A stretch of DNA of 64,000 bases from Actinoplanes teichomyceticus ATCC 31121 (GTDB lineage: Bacteria > Actinomycetota > Actinomycetes > Mycobacteriales > Micromonosporaceae): assembly GCF_003711105.1 (NCBI RefSeq), contig NZ_CP023865.1:2815001-2879000 (forward strand), given 5' to 3'. Made by a program: the position numbers and the translations under genes. A model generated the notes under the pieces. It searched no databases, had not been told where the DNA came from, and saw only the letters and a list, made by a program, of their open reading frames with translations. Positions 1 through 7,840 of the stretch are shown here, piece by piece. Position 1 is the first letter of the stretch; each line of letters begins with the position of its first letter.

Positions 1-199
1 CCAGGCGCCTGCCCTGAGCAGCGCACATGCCGGCCGCTTCCCCCGGCATCCCCGGCGGCGCGGCGCGCCGAACTGCTCGTAGCCGGCCAGGTGCGGGACT
101 CGTGGCGCGGCTACCATGCACCGGCGCCGCTTCGCTCAGGGAAGGCCTGGGGAAGCCGGAGACGGGCCCAGCACCGCGCTGTGCCGGGCAGGCGATGGT

Positions 200-928
200 T
201 CAGGTGGCGGGGCGACTCCACTGGACGGAGAGACCGGAGGCCGCTCGCTCCGTCCGGATCTCCATGGCCGATCCGAGCATGGTGGCCCGGTCGACGACCA
301 GCACCGTCTCGTCCAACGCGTATGTCACCCGCTCGGACACCAGCACCGGCTCACCCGGCGGCCGGCGAAGCAGCCCGGCCACCGGTTCCTCGAGCAATCC
401 GGGCCGCACCACCTCGGAGGCTCGGTGCACCAGATGTCCCTGGTTGATCAACGCCGCGTACAGCGAGGTGTCGCTGAGGTCGACGGAGACCAGGTCGGTG
501 CCGCGCACCCAGGACAGCTGGTGCACTGCGGGCCGCCCGGCGACCAGCCGTAGCCGTTCCAGGCGTAGCGCCGGCCCGTCGCCCAGCCGGGCGGCGGCCC
601 AGTCCGGAGGTGTCGCCGCGGACTGGTCGAGGATCTCCGTGGTGACCGTCTGGCCCTGGGCTCGCAGATCGTCGGCGAATCCGTGCAGCGAGGTGAGCTG
701 GTATTTCGCTCGCGGGAACACGAACGTGCCCCGCCCTGGCTCCTGCGAGAGCAGGCCCTCGTCCTCCAGCCGTTGGAGGGCCTGCCGCAGCGTCGCCAGG
801 GTGACCCCGTACCGCGAGCTGAGCTCCTTCTGCGGAGGCAGGGCGGATCCGGGCGGCCACTCGCCGTCCTTGATCTTGCTGGTCAGATCATCGGCGATCA
901 CCTGGTACTTCGGCGTGCGCGGGGGCAG
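200..928 (-). CDS. GntR-family (HutC/UTRA) transcriptional regulator
   Basis: Predicted 242-residue DNA-binding repressor. The N-terminal winged helix-turn-helix (about residues 5-70) has the GntR pattern: PKYQVIADDLTSKIKDG, LPPQKELSSRYGV, ATLRQALQRLEDEGLL, GRGTFV. The rest fits a UTRA effector-binding domain, so the HutC subfamily is likely. The frame stays open upstream into trpA, but the best ribosome site is AGGAGG at 940-935, six bases before a CTG at 928. I therefore place the start at CTG, giving the usual family length and a 41-base overlap with trpA. It is the last gene of a trpB-trpA-GntR operon. Two GT-N6-AC palindromes upstream of trpB are its likely operators, implying autoregulation. 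The effector is unknown; a tryptophan-pathway intermediate is a guess. Confidence 0.85.
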   Translation of the reverse strand: MPPRTPKYQVIADDLTSKIKDGEWPPGSALPPQKELSSRYGVTLATLRQALQRLEDEGLLSQEPGRGTFVFPRAKYQLTSLHGFADDLRAQGQTVTTEILDQSAATPPDWAAARLGDGPALRLERLRLVAGRPAVHQLSWVRGTDLVSVDLSDTSLYAALINQGHLVHRASEVVRPGLLEEPVAGLLRRPPGEPVLVSERVTYALDETVLVVDRATMLGSAMEIRTERAASGLSVQWSRPAT

Positions 929-2063
929 CGGGCACCTCCTGGTCGAGCTGGTCAAGGGCGGCGCGGAACGCGGCGACCTCGGCTCGCAGGTCATCGGGCG
1001 ACGCACCGTCCAGAACCCTACGCATCAGGGCCGCGCCGATCACCACCCCGTCCGCGGACTGCGCGGCCGCAGCGGCCTGCGCCGGCGTGGAGATGCCGAA
1101 TCCGATCAGCACCGGCAGGTCGGTGACCGCCTTGATCCGGGTGGCGAGCGGAGCGGCCGACTCGGCGAGGGTGTCGCGTTCCCCGGTGGTGTCCATGACG
1201 CTCACCGCGTACACGAAATTGCGGCTCCGGGCGCCGATCTGGGCCAACCGTTCCGGCGGCGTGACCGGCGCGGCGAGCAGGACCAGGTCGATGCCGGCGG
1301 AGGTCGCGGCCGCCTCCAGTCGATCCGCCTCGTCGACCGGCACGTCGGGAACGATCAGCCCGGAAATGCCGGCGGCGGCGAGCCGCCGGCAGAACTCCTC
1401 GGGGCCACCGGCGGAGGCGGCAGGTGCGCGGCCGGAGCCGTGCGGTGGGGCAACCGGCCCGCTGCCGGAGCCGTCCGGGACAGCGGTCGTTCGGGCGTCT
1501 GCGGTGGTGGCCGCTTCGGTGGTGAGGGTTGTGGGGCTCGGGGTGGTCGTCGGCCGGGTGCGCGGGGCGGTGGCCGCTTCGGTGGCGGGGGTTGTGGGGC
1601 TCGGGGTGGTCGTCGGCCGGGTGCGCGGGGCGGTGGCCGCTTCGGTGGCGGGGGTTGTGCGGCTCAGGGCGGTTGTCGGCCCGGCGTCCCGGGGGGTGTC
1701 TCGGGTGGTTGCCGCTCCCGTGGTGGGAAGGGAAGCGCGCAGAGGCGCCGGCGCCGCACTGACGTGACCTCTGCGGGACGTGGCGGGCTGCTCCCGGAAG
1801 ACCAGGTTGGCGTAGGTCATGGCGATCAGCGGGATGCGGATACGATCCCGGGCGGCGGTCAGCTCGGTCAGGAGGGAGCCGATCGTGACGCCACGACGTA
1901 GCGCCTGGTCGGAGGCCTGCTGGATGGTGGCGCCGTCGAGCATCGGGTCGGAGAACGGGAGGCCGATCTCCACCGCGTCGGCGCCGCCCTCCTGGAAGGC
2001 CAGCAGGTAGTCGATCCAGTTCTCGGTGATGCCGGCGGTCAGGTACGGATTGAGCCGCTTCAC
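888..2063 (-). CDS. trpA: Tryptophan synthase alpha subunit with large repeat insertion
   Basis: Cleaves indole-3-glycerol phosphate to indole and glyceraldehyde 3-phosphate and passes indole to TrpB. The catalytic Glu lies in AVEIGLPFSDP (about residue 32) with the catalytic Asp in SDPMLDG. LIVPDVPVDEAD, NFVYAVSVMDTTG and VLIGFGIST follow. At 391 residues it is about 125 longer than usual. The excess sits at about residues 90-220, right after MTYANLVF and before EEFCRRLAAAGISG. It is Thr/Pro/Ala-rich and contains 21-residue repeats encoded by 63-bp DNA repeats. The rest of the barrel is intact and in frame, so the protein may still work with an extruded loop. The start is GTG overlapping the trpB stop (GTGA). 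No other trp genes are visible here, so this may be a secondary trpBA pair. Confidence 0.93.
   Translation of the reverse strand: MKRLNPYLTAGITENWIDYLLAFQEGGADAVEIGLPFSDPMLDGATIQQASDQALRRGVTIGSLLTELTAARDRIRIPLIAMTYANLVFREQPATSRRGHVSAAPAPLRASLPTTGAATTRDTPRDAGPTTALSRTTPATEAATAPRTRPTTTPSPTTPATEAATAPRTRPTTTPSPTTLTTEAATTADARTTAVPDGSGSGPVAPPHGSGRAPAASAGGPEEFCRRLAAAGISGLIVPDVPVDEADRLEAAATSAGIDLVLLAAPVTPPERLAQIGARSRNFVYAVSVMDTTGERDTLAESAAPLATRIKAVTDLPVLIGFGISTPAQAAAAAQSADGVVIGAALMRRVLDGASPDDLRAEVAAFRAALDQLDQEVPAAPAHAEVPGDRR
1507..1695. repeat. 63-bp tandem repeat (3 copies, third diverged) inside trpA
   Basis: Units begin with GTGGCCGC at 1507, 1570 and 1633, an exact 63-bp period. The first two copies are almost identical and the third diverges after about 35 bases. 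The unit length is a multiple of three, so copy-number change keeps trpA in frame. It encodes the Thr/Pro/Ala-rich block of the insertion. Confidence 0.9.
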
Positions 2064-3214
2064 CGGCCCTCACCCGCCAGCGTCGCCATGTCCTTGTCGC
2101 CCCGGCCGGAAAGCGTGAGCAGGACGGTGGAGCCGGTCGGCAGGTCCGGTGTGCCGGCTGCCCGCAGCACCCAGGCCACCGCGTGGGCCGACTCCAGCGC
2201 GCAGATGATGCCCTCGCTGCGGGCCAGCCGGCGCACCGCGGTGATCACCTCCTCGTCGGTGACCGTGCGGTATTCCGCTCGGCCGGAGGCGCCCAGATGG
2301 GCGTGCTCGGGACCGATGCCCGGATAGTCGAGGCCGGCGGCGATCGACTCGGCCTCCAGCACCTGCCCGTCCGGATCCTGCAGGACGAATGATCGGTAAC
2401 CGTGCACCACGCCGGGCGTCCCGTCGGTCATCGCGGCGCCACCGGCGGCCTCCACCCCGACCAGCCGGGCCGGTGTGTCGACGAATCCGGCGAACGTGCC
2501 GGCCGCGTTGGAGCCGCCGCCCACGCATGCCACCACCACGTCGGGCACGCTCGGGGCCTGGGCGCGGGCCTCCTCGCCGATCACCCGCTGCAGTTCGCGG
2601 ACCAGCCACGGATAGGGGTGTGGGCCGGCGACCGAGCCCAGACAGAAGTGCGCCTCGTCGACAGCGGCCACCCACGCGCGCATCGCCTCGTTGGTCGCGT
2701 CCTTCAGCGTGCGACTGCCGCTGGTCACCGGGATCACCTCGGCGCCGAGCAGCTCCATACGGAAGACGTTGAGCTGCTGCCGGGCGATGTCGCGCTCGCC
2801 CATGTAGACCGTGGCCCGCATGCCGAACAGGGCGGCCGCGGTGGCGGTGGCGACCCCGTGCTGGCCCGCGCCCGTCTCGGCGATCAGCCGGGTCTTGCCC
2901 ATCCGCCGCGCGAGCAGCGCCTGGCCGAGGACATTGTTGATCTTGTGGGAGCCGGTGTGCGCCAGATCCTCGCGCTTGAGCAGCAGCGTGATGCCGAGCT
3001 GAGCGGACAGGTTCTCCGCCGGGGTGAGGGCGGTGGGGCGGCCGGCGTAGTCGGCGCGCAGGCGGGCGAGACGGTCCCGGAAGGCCGGGTCGGACCAGGC
3101 GTCACGGAACGCCACGTCCAGGGCGGCGCAGGCCGGGATCAGGGACTCGGGGACGTAGCGCCCACCGAACTGACCGAACCGGCCGGTCGCGGTGGGCGCA
3201 CTCATCAAAGACAT
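2060..3214 (-). CDS. trpB: Tryptophan synthase beta subunit
   Basis: PLP enzyme that condenses indole with serine to tryptophan. Family motifs are all present: GRFGQFGGRYVPE at the N terminus, the PLP lysine in AHTGSHKINNVLGQ, the tunnel region ETGAGQHGVATATAAA, the phosphate loop CVGGGSNAAGTFAGF, and LSGRGDKDM near the end. I start it at ATG 3214, which has GGAG seven bases upstream, giving 384 residues. An in-frame ATG at 3205 is the alternative. The stop overlaps the trpA start. The leader upstream carries two palindromes and a hairpin. Confidence 0.95.
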   Translation of the reverse strand: MSLMSAPTATGRFGQFGGRYVPESLIPACAALDVAFRDAWSDPAFRDRLARLRADYAGRPTALTPAENLSAQLGITLLLKREDLAHTGSHKINNVLGQALLARRMGKTRLIAETGAGQHGVATATAAALFGMRATVYMGERDIARQQLNVFRMELLGAEVIPVTSGSRTLKDATNEAMRAWVAAVDEAHFCLGSVAGPHPYPWLVRELQRVIGEEARAQAPSVPDVVVACVGGGSNAAGTFAGFVDTPARLVGVEAAGGAAMTDGTPGVVHGYRSFVLQDPDGQVLEAESIAAGLDYPGIGPEHAHLGASGRAEYRTVTDEEVITAVRRLARSEGIICALESAHAVAWVLRAAGTPDLPTGSTVLLTLSGRGDKDMATLAGEGR

Positions 3215-3226
3215 CGCCGCTCCAAA

Positions 3227-3238
3227 AGTTATAGAACT
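3227..3238. promoter_or_regulatory. Candidate GntR operator 1
   Basis: AGTTATAGAACT, a near-palindrome with GT and AC half-sites six bases apart. This is the spacing known for GntR/HutC-type operators. It lies 13 bases upstream of the trpB start and pairs with a second copy 45 bp away. Assignment to the GntR protein encoded downstream is inference. Confidence 0.55.
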
Positions 3239-3240
3239 CT

Positions 3241-3269
3241 GCCGCCCCAGCATGCCATGATGGGGCGGC
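3241..3269. terminator. Hairpin between the two candidate GntR operators
   Basis: Perfect 9-bp stem, GCCGCCCCA at 3241-3249 and TGGGGCGGC at 3261-3269, with an 11-base loop. The flanking operators extend it into a longer imperfect inverted repeat. It could act in the trpB leader RNA or end transcription entering from upstream. There is no U tract, so the role is uncertain. Confidence 0.45.
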
Positions 3270-3271
3270 AA

Positions 3272-3283
3272 AGTTCTAGAACT
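3272..3283. promoter_or_regulatory. Candidate GntR operator 2
   Basis: AGTTCTAGAACT, a perfect 12-bp palindrome with GT-N6-AC spacing. It matches operator 1 at 10 of 12 positions. The two sites flank the hairpin symmetrically. Confidence 0.6.
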
Positions 3284-3299
3284 ATTTTCGGAACGGAGG

Positions 3300-4454
3300 T
3301 CAGGCGACCTTGTACAACGCCTCCGGAGTCACCAGGCCGGCGAACACCCGGCCGTCATCGGTGATGAGCACGCTGAACAGCGATCCGCTGAGCAGGCGTC
3401 CCTTGCCCCACGAGCCGCTGACCTCCGGCACCATGCTCAGCAGCGCCTTGGCCTGGTCGGCCTTCTCGCCCGAGCCCTTGCCCACGCCGGTCAGCCGGTC
3501 CAGGGCGTCGGCCGGGATCTTGCCGGAAGCGATGGCGGTCCAGCCCTTGCCGATCACCGTGGGCTCGGCGGCCTCGGCGCCGGCGGGCACCTTCGACGCG
3601 GGACGTGCCGTGCTCTTCTCCGTGGCGTCCGAGGGCTTCACGGCCTTCGACCCGACCTCGTCGATCTTCGCGCCCGGCGGCGGGTTGAAGGTGAACTGCT
3701 CGGCGTCCGGCACCTGGAAGCTGATGGTGTCGAAGGCGATCCGGACGGCCGGCTTGACCGCGTTCTTGGCGTACACCTCGACCCGCAGCGGGATGTGCTC
3801 CTCGGCGTCGATCGCCAGCCGCAGCTGGCCCACCAGCGACTCGGTGTCCTTCGGGCTGAGCACCAGTTCGTATGCGTCACGCCCGGCGACCTGCGCCGCG
3901 CCCGTGGTCTGGACCTTGGTGCTCGGGGTGATCGCGGCGAGAGCCGCGTCGGCCGCCTCCTGCGGGGTCGAGGGCACCGCGCTCGGCAGCGAGTGCGGCT
4001 TGGCAGTGGTGTCGGCCGGCAGCTTGAGGTGCATGCCGGTGTTCGCCGAGCTGCTCCACTGCCAGAGGTCCGACCCGTTACGGATCACATCGGTCTCACC
4101 CTGCGCGCTCTGCAGGGCGAGCCGCACCTTGTCCTCGCCCGCGTACCACACGCGGGCGGTGTTGCTCCCGGAGACAAGATTGGTCAGGCCGCCTCCCGCG
4201 GAGGCGCCGAGGCTGCTCGCCAGGCCCGCGACACCGGGCAGGCCGAGATCGGCGCTCTGTACCACGGTGCCGGAGAGGCCGGCGGGTTTGGCGTTCTGCA
4301 GATCCACCAGCAGCTGGGCCGCGCTGCGCTCCGGCAGCGACGGCTCAGCGCTGGCCACGATCGTGCCGGCCGCCGCGCCGCCTCCGATGACGACTATCGC
4401 CGTGGCCCCCGGCACCAGCCAGCGCAGTGCGGGCCTGGACTTCCACACGGACAC
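3300..4454 (-). CDS. Exported or membrane-anchored LolA-like (DUF2092-type) protein
   Basis: 384-residue protein with an N-terminal membrane segment (LVPGATAIVVIGGGAAAGTIV) followed by a large extracytoplasmic part. Segments such as LSGTVVQSADLGLP, VWYAGEDKVRLALQSAQGETDVIRNG, LWQWSS and a late IAFDTISFQVPD resemble the half-open barrel of LolA/RseB-like proteins that bind lipids or envelope signals. It starts at GTG 4454, eight bases after GGGAGG. It is divergent from a response regulator/kinase pair, so it may be a target or sensor partner of that system. The family assignment is by overall pattern only; the substrate is unknown. Confidence 0.7.
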   Translation of the reverse strand: MSVWKSRPALRWLVPGATAIVVIGGGAAAGTIVASAEPSLPERSAAQLLVDLQNAKPAGLSGTVVQSADLGLPGVAGLASSLGASAGGGLTNLVSGSNTARVWYAGEDKVRLALQSAQGETDVIRNGSDLWQWSSSANTGMHLKLPADTTAKPHSLPSAVPSTPQEAADAALAAITPSTKVQTTGAAQVAGRDAYELVLSPKDTESLVGQLRLAIDAEEHIPLRVEVYAKNAVKPAVRIAFDTISFQVPDAEQFTFNPPPGAKIDEVGSKAVKPSDATEKSTARPASKVPAGAEAAEPTVIGKGWTAIASGKIPADALDRLTGVGKGSGEKADQAKALLSMVPEVSGSWGKGRLLSGSLFSVLITDDGRVFAGLVTPEALYKVA

Positions 4455-4510
4455 GATGTCCACCTCCCGTTGGTCTGCACCCATCCTGCTTCGGCGCCGC
4501 TGTGATCAGG

Positions 4511-4570
4511 CTGAGAGCGACCCGTAGGGGCTCAGCGGTAAGGGTCGGCGTGCTGAGAGGTCACTGAGAG
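4511..4570. promoter_or_regulatory. Candidate response-regulator box (CTGAGAG repeats)
   Basis: CTGAGAG occurs at 4511-4517, 4553-4559 and 4564-4570. The last two are direct repeats 11 bp apart, the usual spacing for OmpR/PhoB dimers. They lie in the divergent region between the LolA-like gene and the regulator gene, so the system may control both. Confidence 0.5.
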
Positions 4571-4611
4571 CCGGTGCCGGCCGACGACAACGACATGCGA
4601 CTCTGAAAGGC

Positions 4612-5316
4612 GTGCGGTTGCTGGTGGTGGAGGACGAGGAACGGTTGGCGGCCGCCCTGCGCCGCGGCCTGCAGGCTGAGGGGTTCGCGGTGGACGTGGC
4701 CCATGACGGGCAGGACGGGCTGGAGATGGCCCGGCACGGCGGCTACGACGCGATGATCCTCGACGTGATGCTGCCCCGGCTGTCCGGTTACCGCGTGGTG
4801 CGGCAGTTGCGCGCCGAGCGGCACTGGCTGCCGGTGCTGATGCTGTCCGCCAAGGACGGCGAATACGACCAGGCCGACGGCCTGGACTGTGGCGCCGACG
4901 ACTATCTGACCAAGCCGTTCTCGTACGTCGTCTTGCTGGCTCGTCTGCGTGCCCTGCTGCGCCGCGGCATCCAGGCCCGTCCCGTGGTCCTCGCGTGCGG
5001 CGACGTGGAGCTCGACCCGGCGGAGAAGCGCGTGCTCGTGACCGGCACCGAGGTGACCCTGACGACCCGCGAGTTCGCCCTGCTGGAGTACCTGATCCGC
5101 CGGCCCGGTGAGGTGGTCTCGAAGACCGAGCTGCTCGACCACGTGTGGGACGCGGCGCTGGACACCGCGCCGAACGCCGTCGAGGTGTATGTCGGCTACC
5201 TGCGTCGCAAGATCGGGCGGGAGCGGCTGGAGACAGTGCGCGGGGCCGGGTACCGGCTGGTGCCCCTGTCCGGGATGCCGGAGAAGCCGGGCGCACCGGC
5301 GGAGAGCCGCCCGTGA
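4612..5316 (+). CDS. OmpR/PhoB-family response regulator
   Basis: 234-residue two-component regulator. The receiver domain (about 1-115) has the acidic pair in VVEDEE, the phosphoacceptor Asp in DAMILDVMLPRLSG, a Ser switch in LMLSAKDG and Lys in YLTKPF. A winged-helix DNA-binding domain follows (about 130-222) with LTTREFALLEYLIRRPGEVVSK and a C-terminal RGAGYRL. It starts at GTG 4612 just after GAAAGG. Its likely kinase is the next gene, but 292 bases with six 29-bp repeats separate them, which is unusual for such a pair. Confidence 0.94.
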   Translation: MRLLVVEDEERLAAALRRGLQAEGFAVDVAHDGQDGLEMARHGGYDAMILDVMLPRLSGYRVVRQLRAERHWLPVLMLSAKDGEYDQADGLDCGADDYLTKPFSYVVLLARLRALLRRGIQARPVVLACGDVELDPAEKRVLVTGTEVTLTTREFALLEYLIRRPGEVVSKTELLDHVWDAALDTAPNAVEVYVGYLRRKIGRERLETVRGAGYRLVPLSGMPEKPGAPAESRP

Positions 5317-5410
5317 CCCGGGAAGCGGCCGTCACGGTGTGCGCCTCGGCAATGTGCTGCCGCACGGCCGGACCCGCGGTGTGCGGTCGGTGCGGGGCAC
5401 GGCGGGCCGT

Positions 5411-5584
5411 GTGGCCAGCGTGGGGCAGGGCAGGGCCCTGTGGCCAGCGTGGGGCACGGCGCGACGGTGCGGTCAGCGTGGGGCACGGCGCGACGCTGCG
5501 GCCAGCGCGTGGCACGGCGGGGCGGTGTGGCCAGCGCGGGGGAGGGCGCGACGCTGTGGCCAGCGTGGGGCACGGCGCGACGCT
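5411..5584. repeat. 29-bp tandem repeat, six copies
   Basis: Units begin with GTGGCCAGCG or GCGGCCAGCG at 5411, 5440, 5469, 5498, 5527 and 5556, an exact 29-bp period, with cores like TGGGGCACGGCGCGACG. They fill most of the gap between the response regulator and the kinase. 29 is not a multiple of three, and no credible gene covers the array. Confidence 0.9.
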
Positions 5585-5608
5585 GCGGCATTTCAGACGG
5601 GTGGATAG

Positions 5609-6985
5609 ATGCGACGCCGCCTGCGTGAGCTGAGCCTGCGGGCCCGCCTGCTGCTGATCTCCGCCGCCGCGCTGTCGTTCGGGCTGGCCGCGGGTGGGGT
5701 ACTGCTGGTCGCGGTGCTGACCTTCGCGCAGGGGCGGGCCGTGCACGCGGAGGCGCTGGAGACCGCTGAGGGGGTGGCGCGGCTGGTCGACCAGGGGCAG
5801 CTCACCGACCCGATCCAGGTCACGCCGGGCGTTCAGGTCCAGGTCATCGACGAGCAGAACCGGGTGCGGGCGGTCTCGGCCACCGCGGACCGGCTGGTGC
5901 CGATCCTGTACGTGAAGGAGCTGCGCGTCCTGCGCGACGGCGAGGGCGTGGAGATCCCGGGGGAGCGGATCGGCTTCGACGGCGCCGCGCGGGTCGTCAA
6001 GGTCACCGCCGGGCCGGCCACCCATCCGCTGCGGATCCTGGTGGCGCGCTCCACCAGCCAGCTCACTCAGAGCGTGCACCTGCTCCGGGTCACCCTGCTG
6101 GTCGCGTTCCCGCTGTTGGTCGCGCTCCTGGCGGCGGGTCTGTGGCGGGCGTTGGGGGCGGCGTTGCGTCCGGTCGACGCGCTGCGGGCCGGCGCCGAGG
6201 AGATCACCGGGGGCACCCGGGCCGGCCGGTTGCCGGTGCCCGGCTCGCACGACGAGATCAGGCGTCTCGCGCTGACCCTCAACGACATGCTGCACCGGCT
6301 GGACACCGCGCGGGCCCGGCAGCGCGCCTTCGTGGCGGACGCCGCGCACGAGTTGCGCAGCCCGCTCACCAACATGCGGACCGAGCTGGAGGTGGCGCAG
6401 CGGCTGCCGGACGACACCGACTGGCCGGCGCTCGCCGACGACCTGCTCACCGACGTGCAGCGGCTCTCCCGGCTGGTGGACGACCTGCTGTTGCTGGCCC
6501 GGTCGGACGACGGGGCGGCGCGGGCCGTCTCCGGCAGGCTGGAACAGGTCGATCTCGGTCAACTGGTCGGGGAGGTGGCGGCACGCTATCCGGGGGTCCG
6601 GCACGACGAGTCCGCCGAGCCGCTGCCGCTGGTCGCCGAGCCGGACGCGCTGGCCCGGGTGGTGGCGAACCTGCTCGACAACGCCTGCCGGCACCGACGC
6701 TCACGGGTGACGGTCCGCACCGCCGCGTCCGGCGCCGAGCTGTTGGTGGTGGTCACCGACGACGGACCGGGCATTCCGGCGGCCGACCGGGAGCGGGTCT
6801 TCGACCGGTTCACCCGGCTCGACGACGCTCGCGCGCGGGACGCCGGTGGCTCCGGGCTCGGCCTGGCCATCGTCCGGGAACTGGTGCGCAGGCATGGCGG
6901 TTCGGTCACGCTGGGCGATGCGGAGCCGGGATTGCGGGTCGAGGTACGCCTGCCGCGCGCCCGGGAGGTGATCACGAGCGGGTGA
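5609..6985 (+). CDS. Sensor histidine kinase, partner of the OmpR-type regulator
   Basis: 458 residues. A first membrane segment (LLLISAAALSFGLAAGGVLLVAV) and a second near residue 165 (LLVAFPLLVALLAAGLWRAL) flank an extracytoplasmic sensor of about 130 residues. HAMP follows, then HisKA with the phosphoacceptor His in VADAAHELRSPLTNMR. The ATPase domain has N-box NLLDNAC, DDGPGIP (G1), the F-box region RVFDRFTRLDDAR and GSGLGLAIV (G2). Starts at ATG 5609. The ligand is not evident. Confidence 0.93.
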   Translation: MRRRLRELSLRARLLLISAAALSFGLAAGGVLLVAVLTFAQGRAVHAEALETAEGVARLVDQGQLTDPIQVTPGVQVQVIDEQNRVRAVSATADRLVPILYVKELRVLRDGEGVEIPGERIGFDGAARVVKVTAGPATHPLRILVARSTSQLTQSVHLLRVTLLVAFPLLVALLAAGLWRALGAALRPVDALRAGAEEITGGTRAGRLPVPGSHDEIRRLALTLNDMLHRLDTARARQRAFVADAAHELRSPLTNMRTELEVAQRLPDDTDWPALADDLLTDVQRLSRLVDDLLLLARSDDGAARAVSGRLEQVDLGQLVGEVAARYPGVRHDESAEPLPLVAEPDALARVVANLLDNACRHRRSRVTVRTAASGAELLVVVTDDGPGIPAADRERVFDRFTRLDDARARDAGGSGLGLAIVRELVRRHGGSVTLGDAEPGLRVEVRLPRAREVITSG

Positions 6986-7090
6986 GCGCCCGCGGAATCC
7001 CGGAAATTCGCGGGAACTCATCGGACCGTCGCGCCGACCAAGGAACGTGCCCGGCAGCGGGCGACGATACGACGGAAGGGTTCCCCCACC

Positions 7091-7840
7091 ATGTCGCTGT
7101 TCAAGCGTTCCGCAGTGGTGGCCGCCGCGGCCGGAGTCCTGACCCTGGCGCTCGCCGGGCCGGCCGCCGCCCACGTGACGGTCAACCCGAACTCGGCCAC
7201 CGCCGGCGGCTACGCGAAGGTGTCGTTCCGGGTGCCGAACGAGTCGGACAGCGCCTCCACCACCAAGCTCGAGGTGAACCTCCCCGCCGACCAGCCGATC
7301 GCGTCGGTCTCGGTCAAGCCGGTCCCCGGCTGGACCGCGGTGGCCCAGAAGACCAAGCTGGCCACCCCGATCAAGGCGCACGACACGGAGATCACCGAGG
7401 CGGTCTCGAAGATCACCTGGACCGCCGCGAAGGGCTCGGAGATCAAGCCGGGTGAGTTCCAGGAGTTCGACGTGTCGATGGGGGCGCTGCCGGAGTCGGG
7501 GCAACTGGTCTTCAAAGCACTGCAGACGTACTCCAACGGCGACGTGGTGCGCTGGATCGACGAGCCCACCACGGACGGATCCGAGCCGGAGAGCCCGGCG
7601 CCCGTTCTGAAGATCGTTCCGGCCGCGAACGGCAGCGCTGCCCCGTCGGCGGCCGCCGCGGCCCCGGCCGCCGAGGCGGATGACTCGGACGACTCGGATG
7701 ACTCGGACGGCTCGGGCAGCGGCCTGGGGCTCGCCGGTCTGATCGCGGGACTCGTCGCCCTGCTGCTGGCCGGTCTGGCGTACCTGAAAGCGAGCCGCAA
7801 GCCGGAGTCCGCCGCGCCGGGTACGCCTGCCGCGAGCTGA
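7091..7840 (+). CDS. YcnI-like (DUF1775) membrane-anchored copper-binding protein
   Basis: 249 residues: Sec signal ending at PAAA, then mature HVTVNPNSA, so histidine becomes the first residue. In YcnI-family proteins that N-terminal His helps coordinate copper. The DUF1775 domain (to about 165) has SFRVPNES, NLPADQPIASVSVKPVPGW and TWTA. A Ser/Asp-rich linker (DDSDDSDDSDGSGSG) leads to a C-terminal membrane helix and a short tail. Copper homeostasis at the cell surface is the likely role. The usual copC/copD neighbours are absent here. Confidence 0.88.
   Translation: MSLFKRSAVVAAAAGVLTLALAGPAAAHVTVNPNSATAGGYAKVSFRVPNESDSASTTKLEVNLPADQPIASVSVKPVPGWTAVAQKTKLATPIKAHDTEITEAVSKITWTAAKGSEIKPGEFQEFDVSMGALPESGQLVFKALQTYSNGDVVRWIDEPTTDGSEPESPAPVLKIVPAANGSAAPSAAAAAPAAEADDSDDSDDSDGSGSGLGLAGLIAGLVALLLAGLAYLKASRKPESAAPGTPAAS

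Noticed and set aside
27..1901. Long plus-strand frame opposite GntR and trpA with Gly/Arg-rich repeats
   Set aside because: It is the antisense of trpA and its 63-bp repeat. There is no ribosome site or family motif, and real TrpA and GntR motifs lie on the other strand.
5411..5584. CRISPR array
   Set aside because: The 29-bp units are directly adjacent with no unique spacers, and no cas genes are nearby.
4532..6694. Long minus-strand frame opposite the two-component genes
   Set aside because: High GC leaves antisense frames open. It covers clear regulator and kinase motifs on the plus strand and has only Arg/Pro/His-rich sequence.
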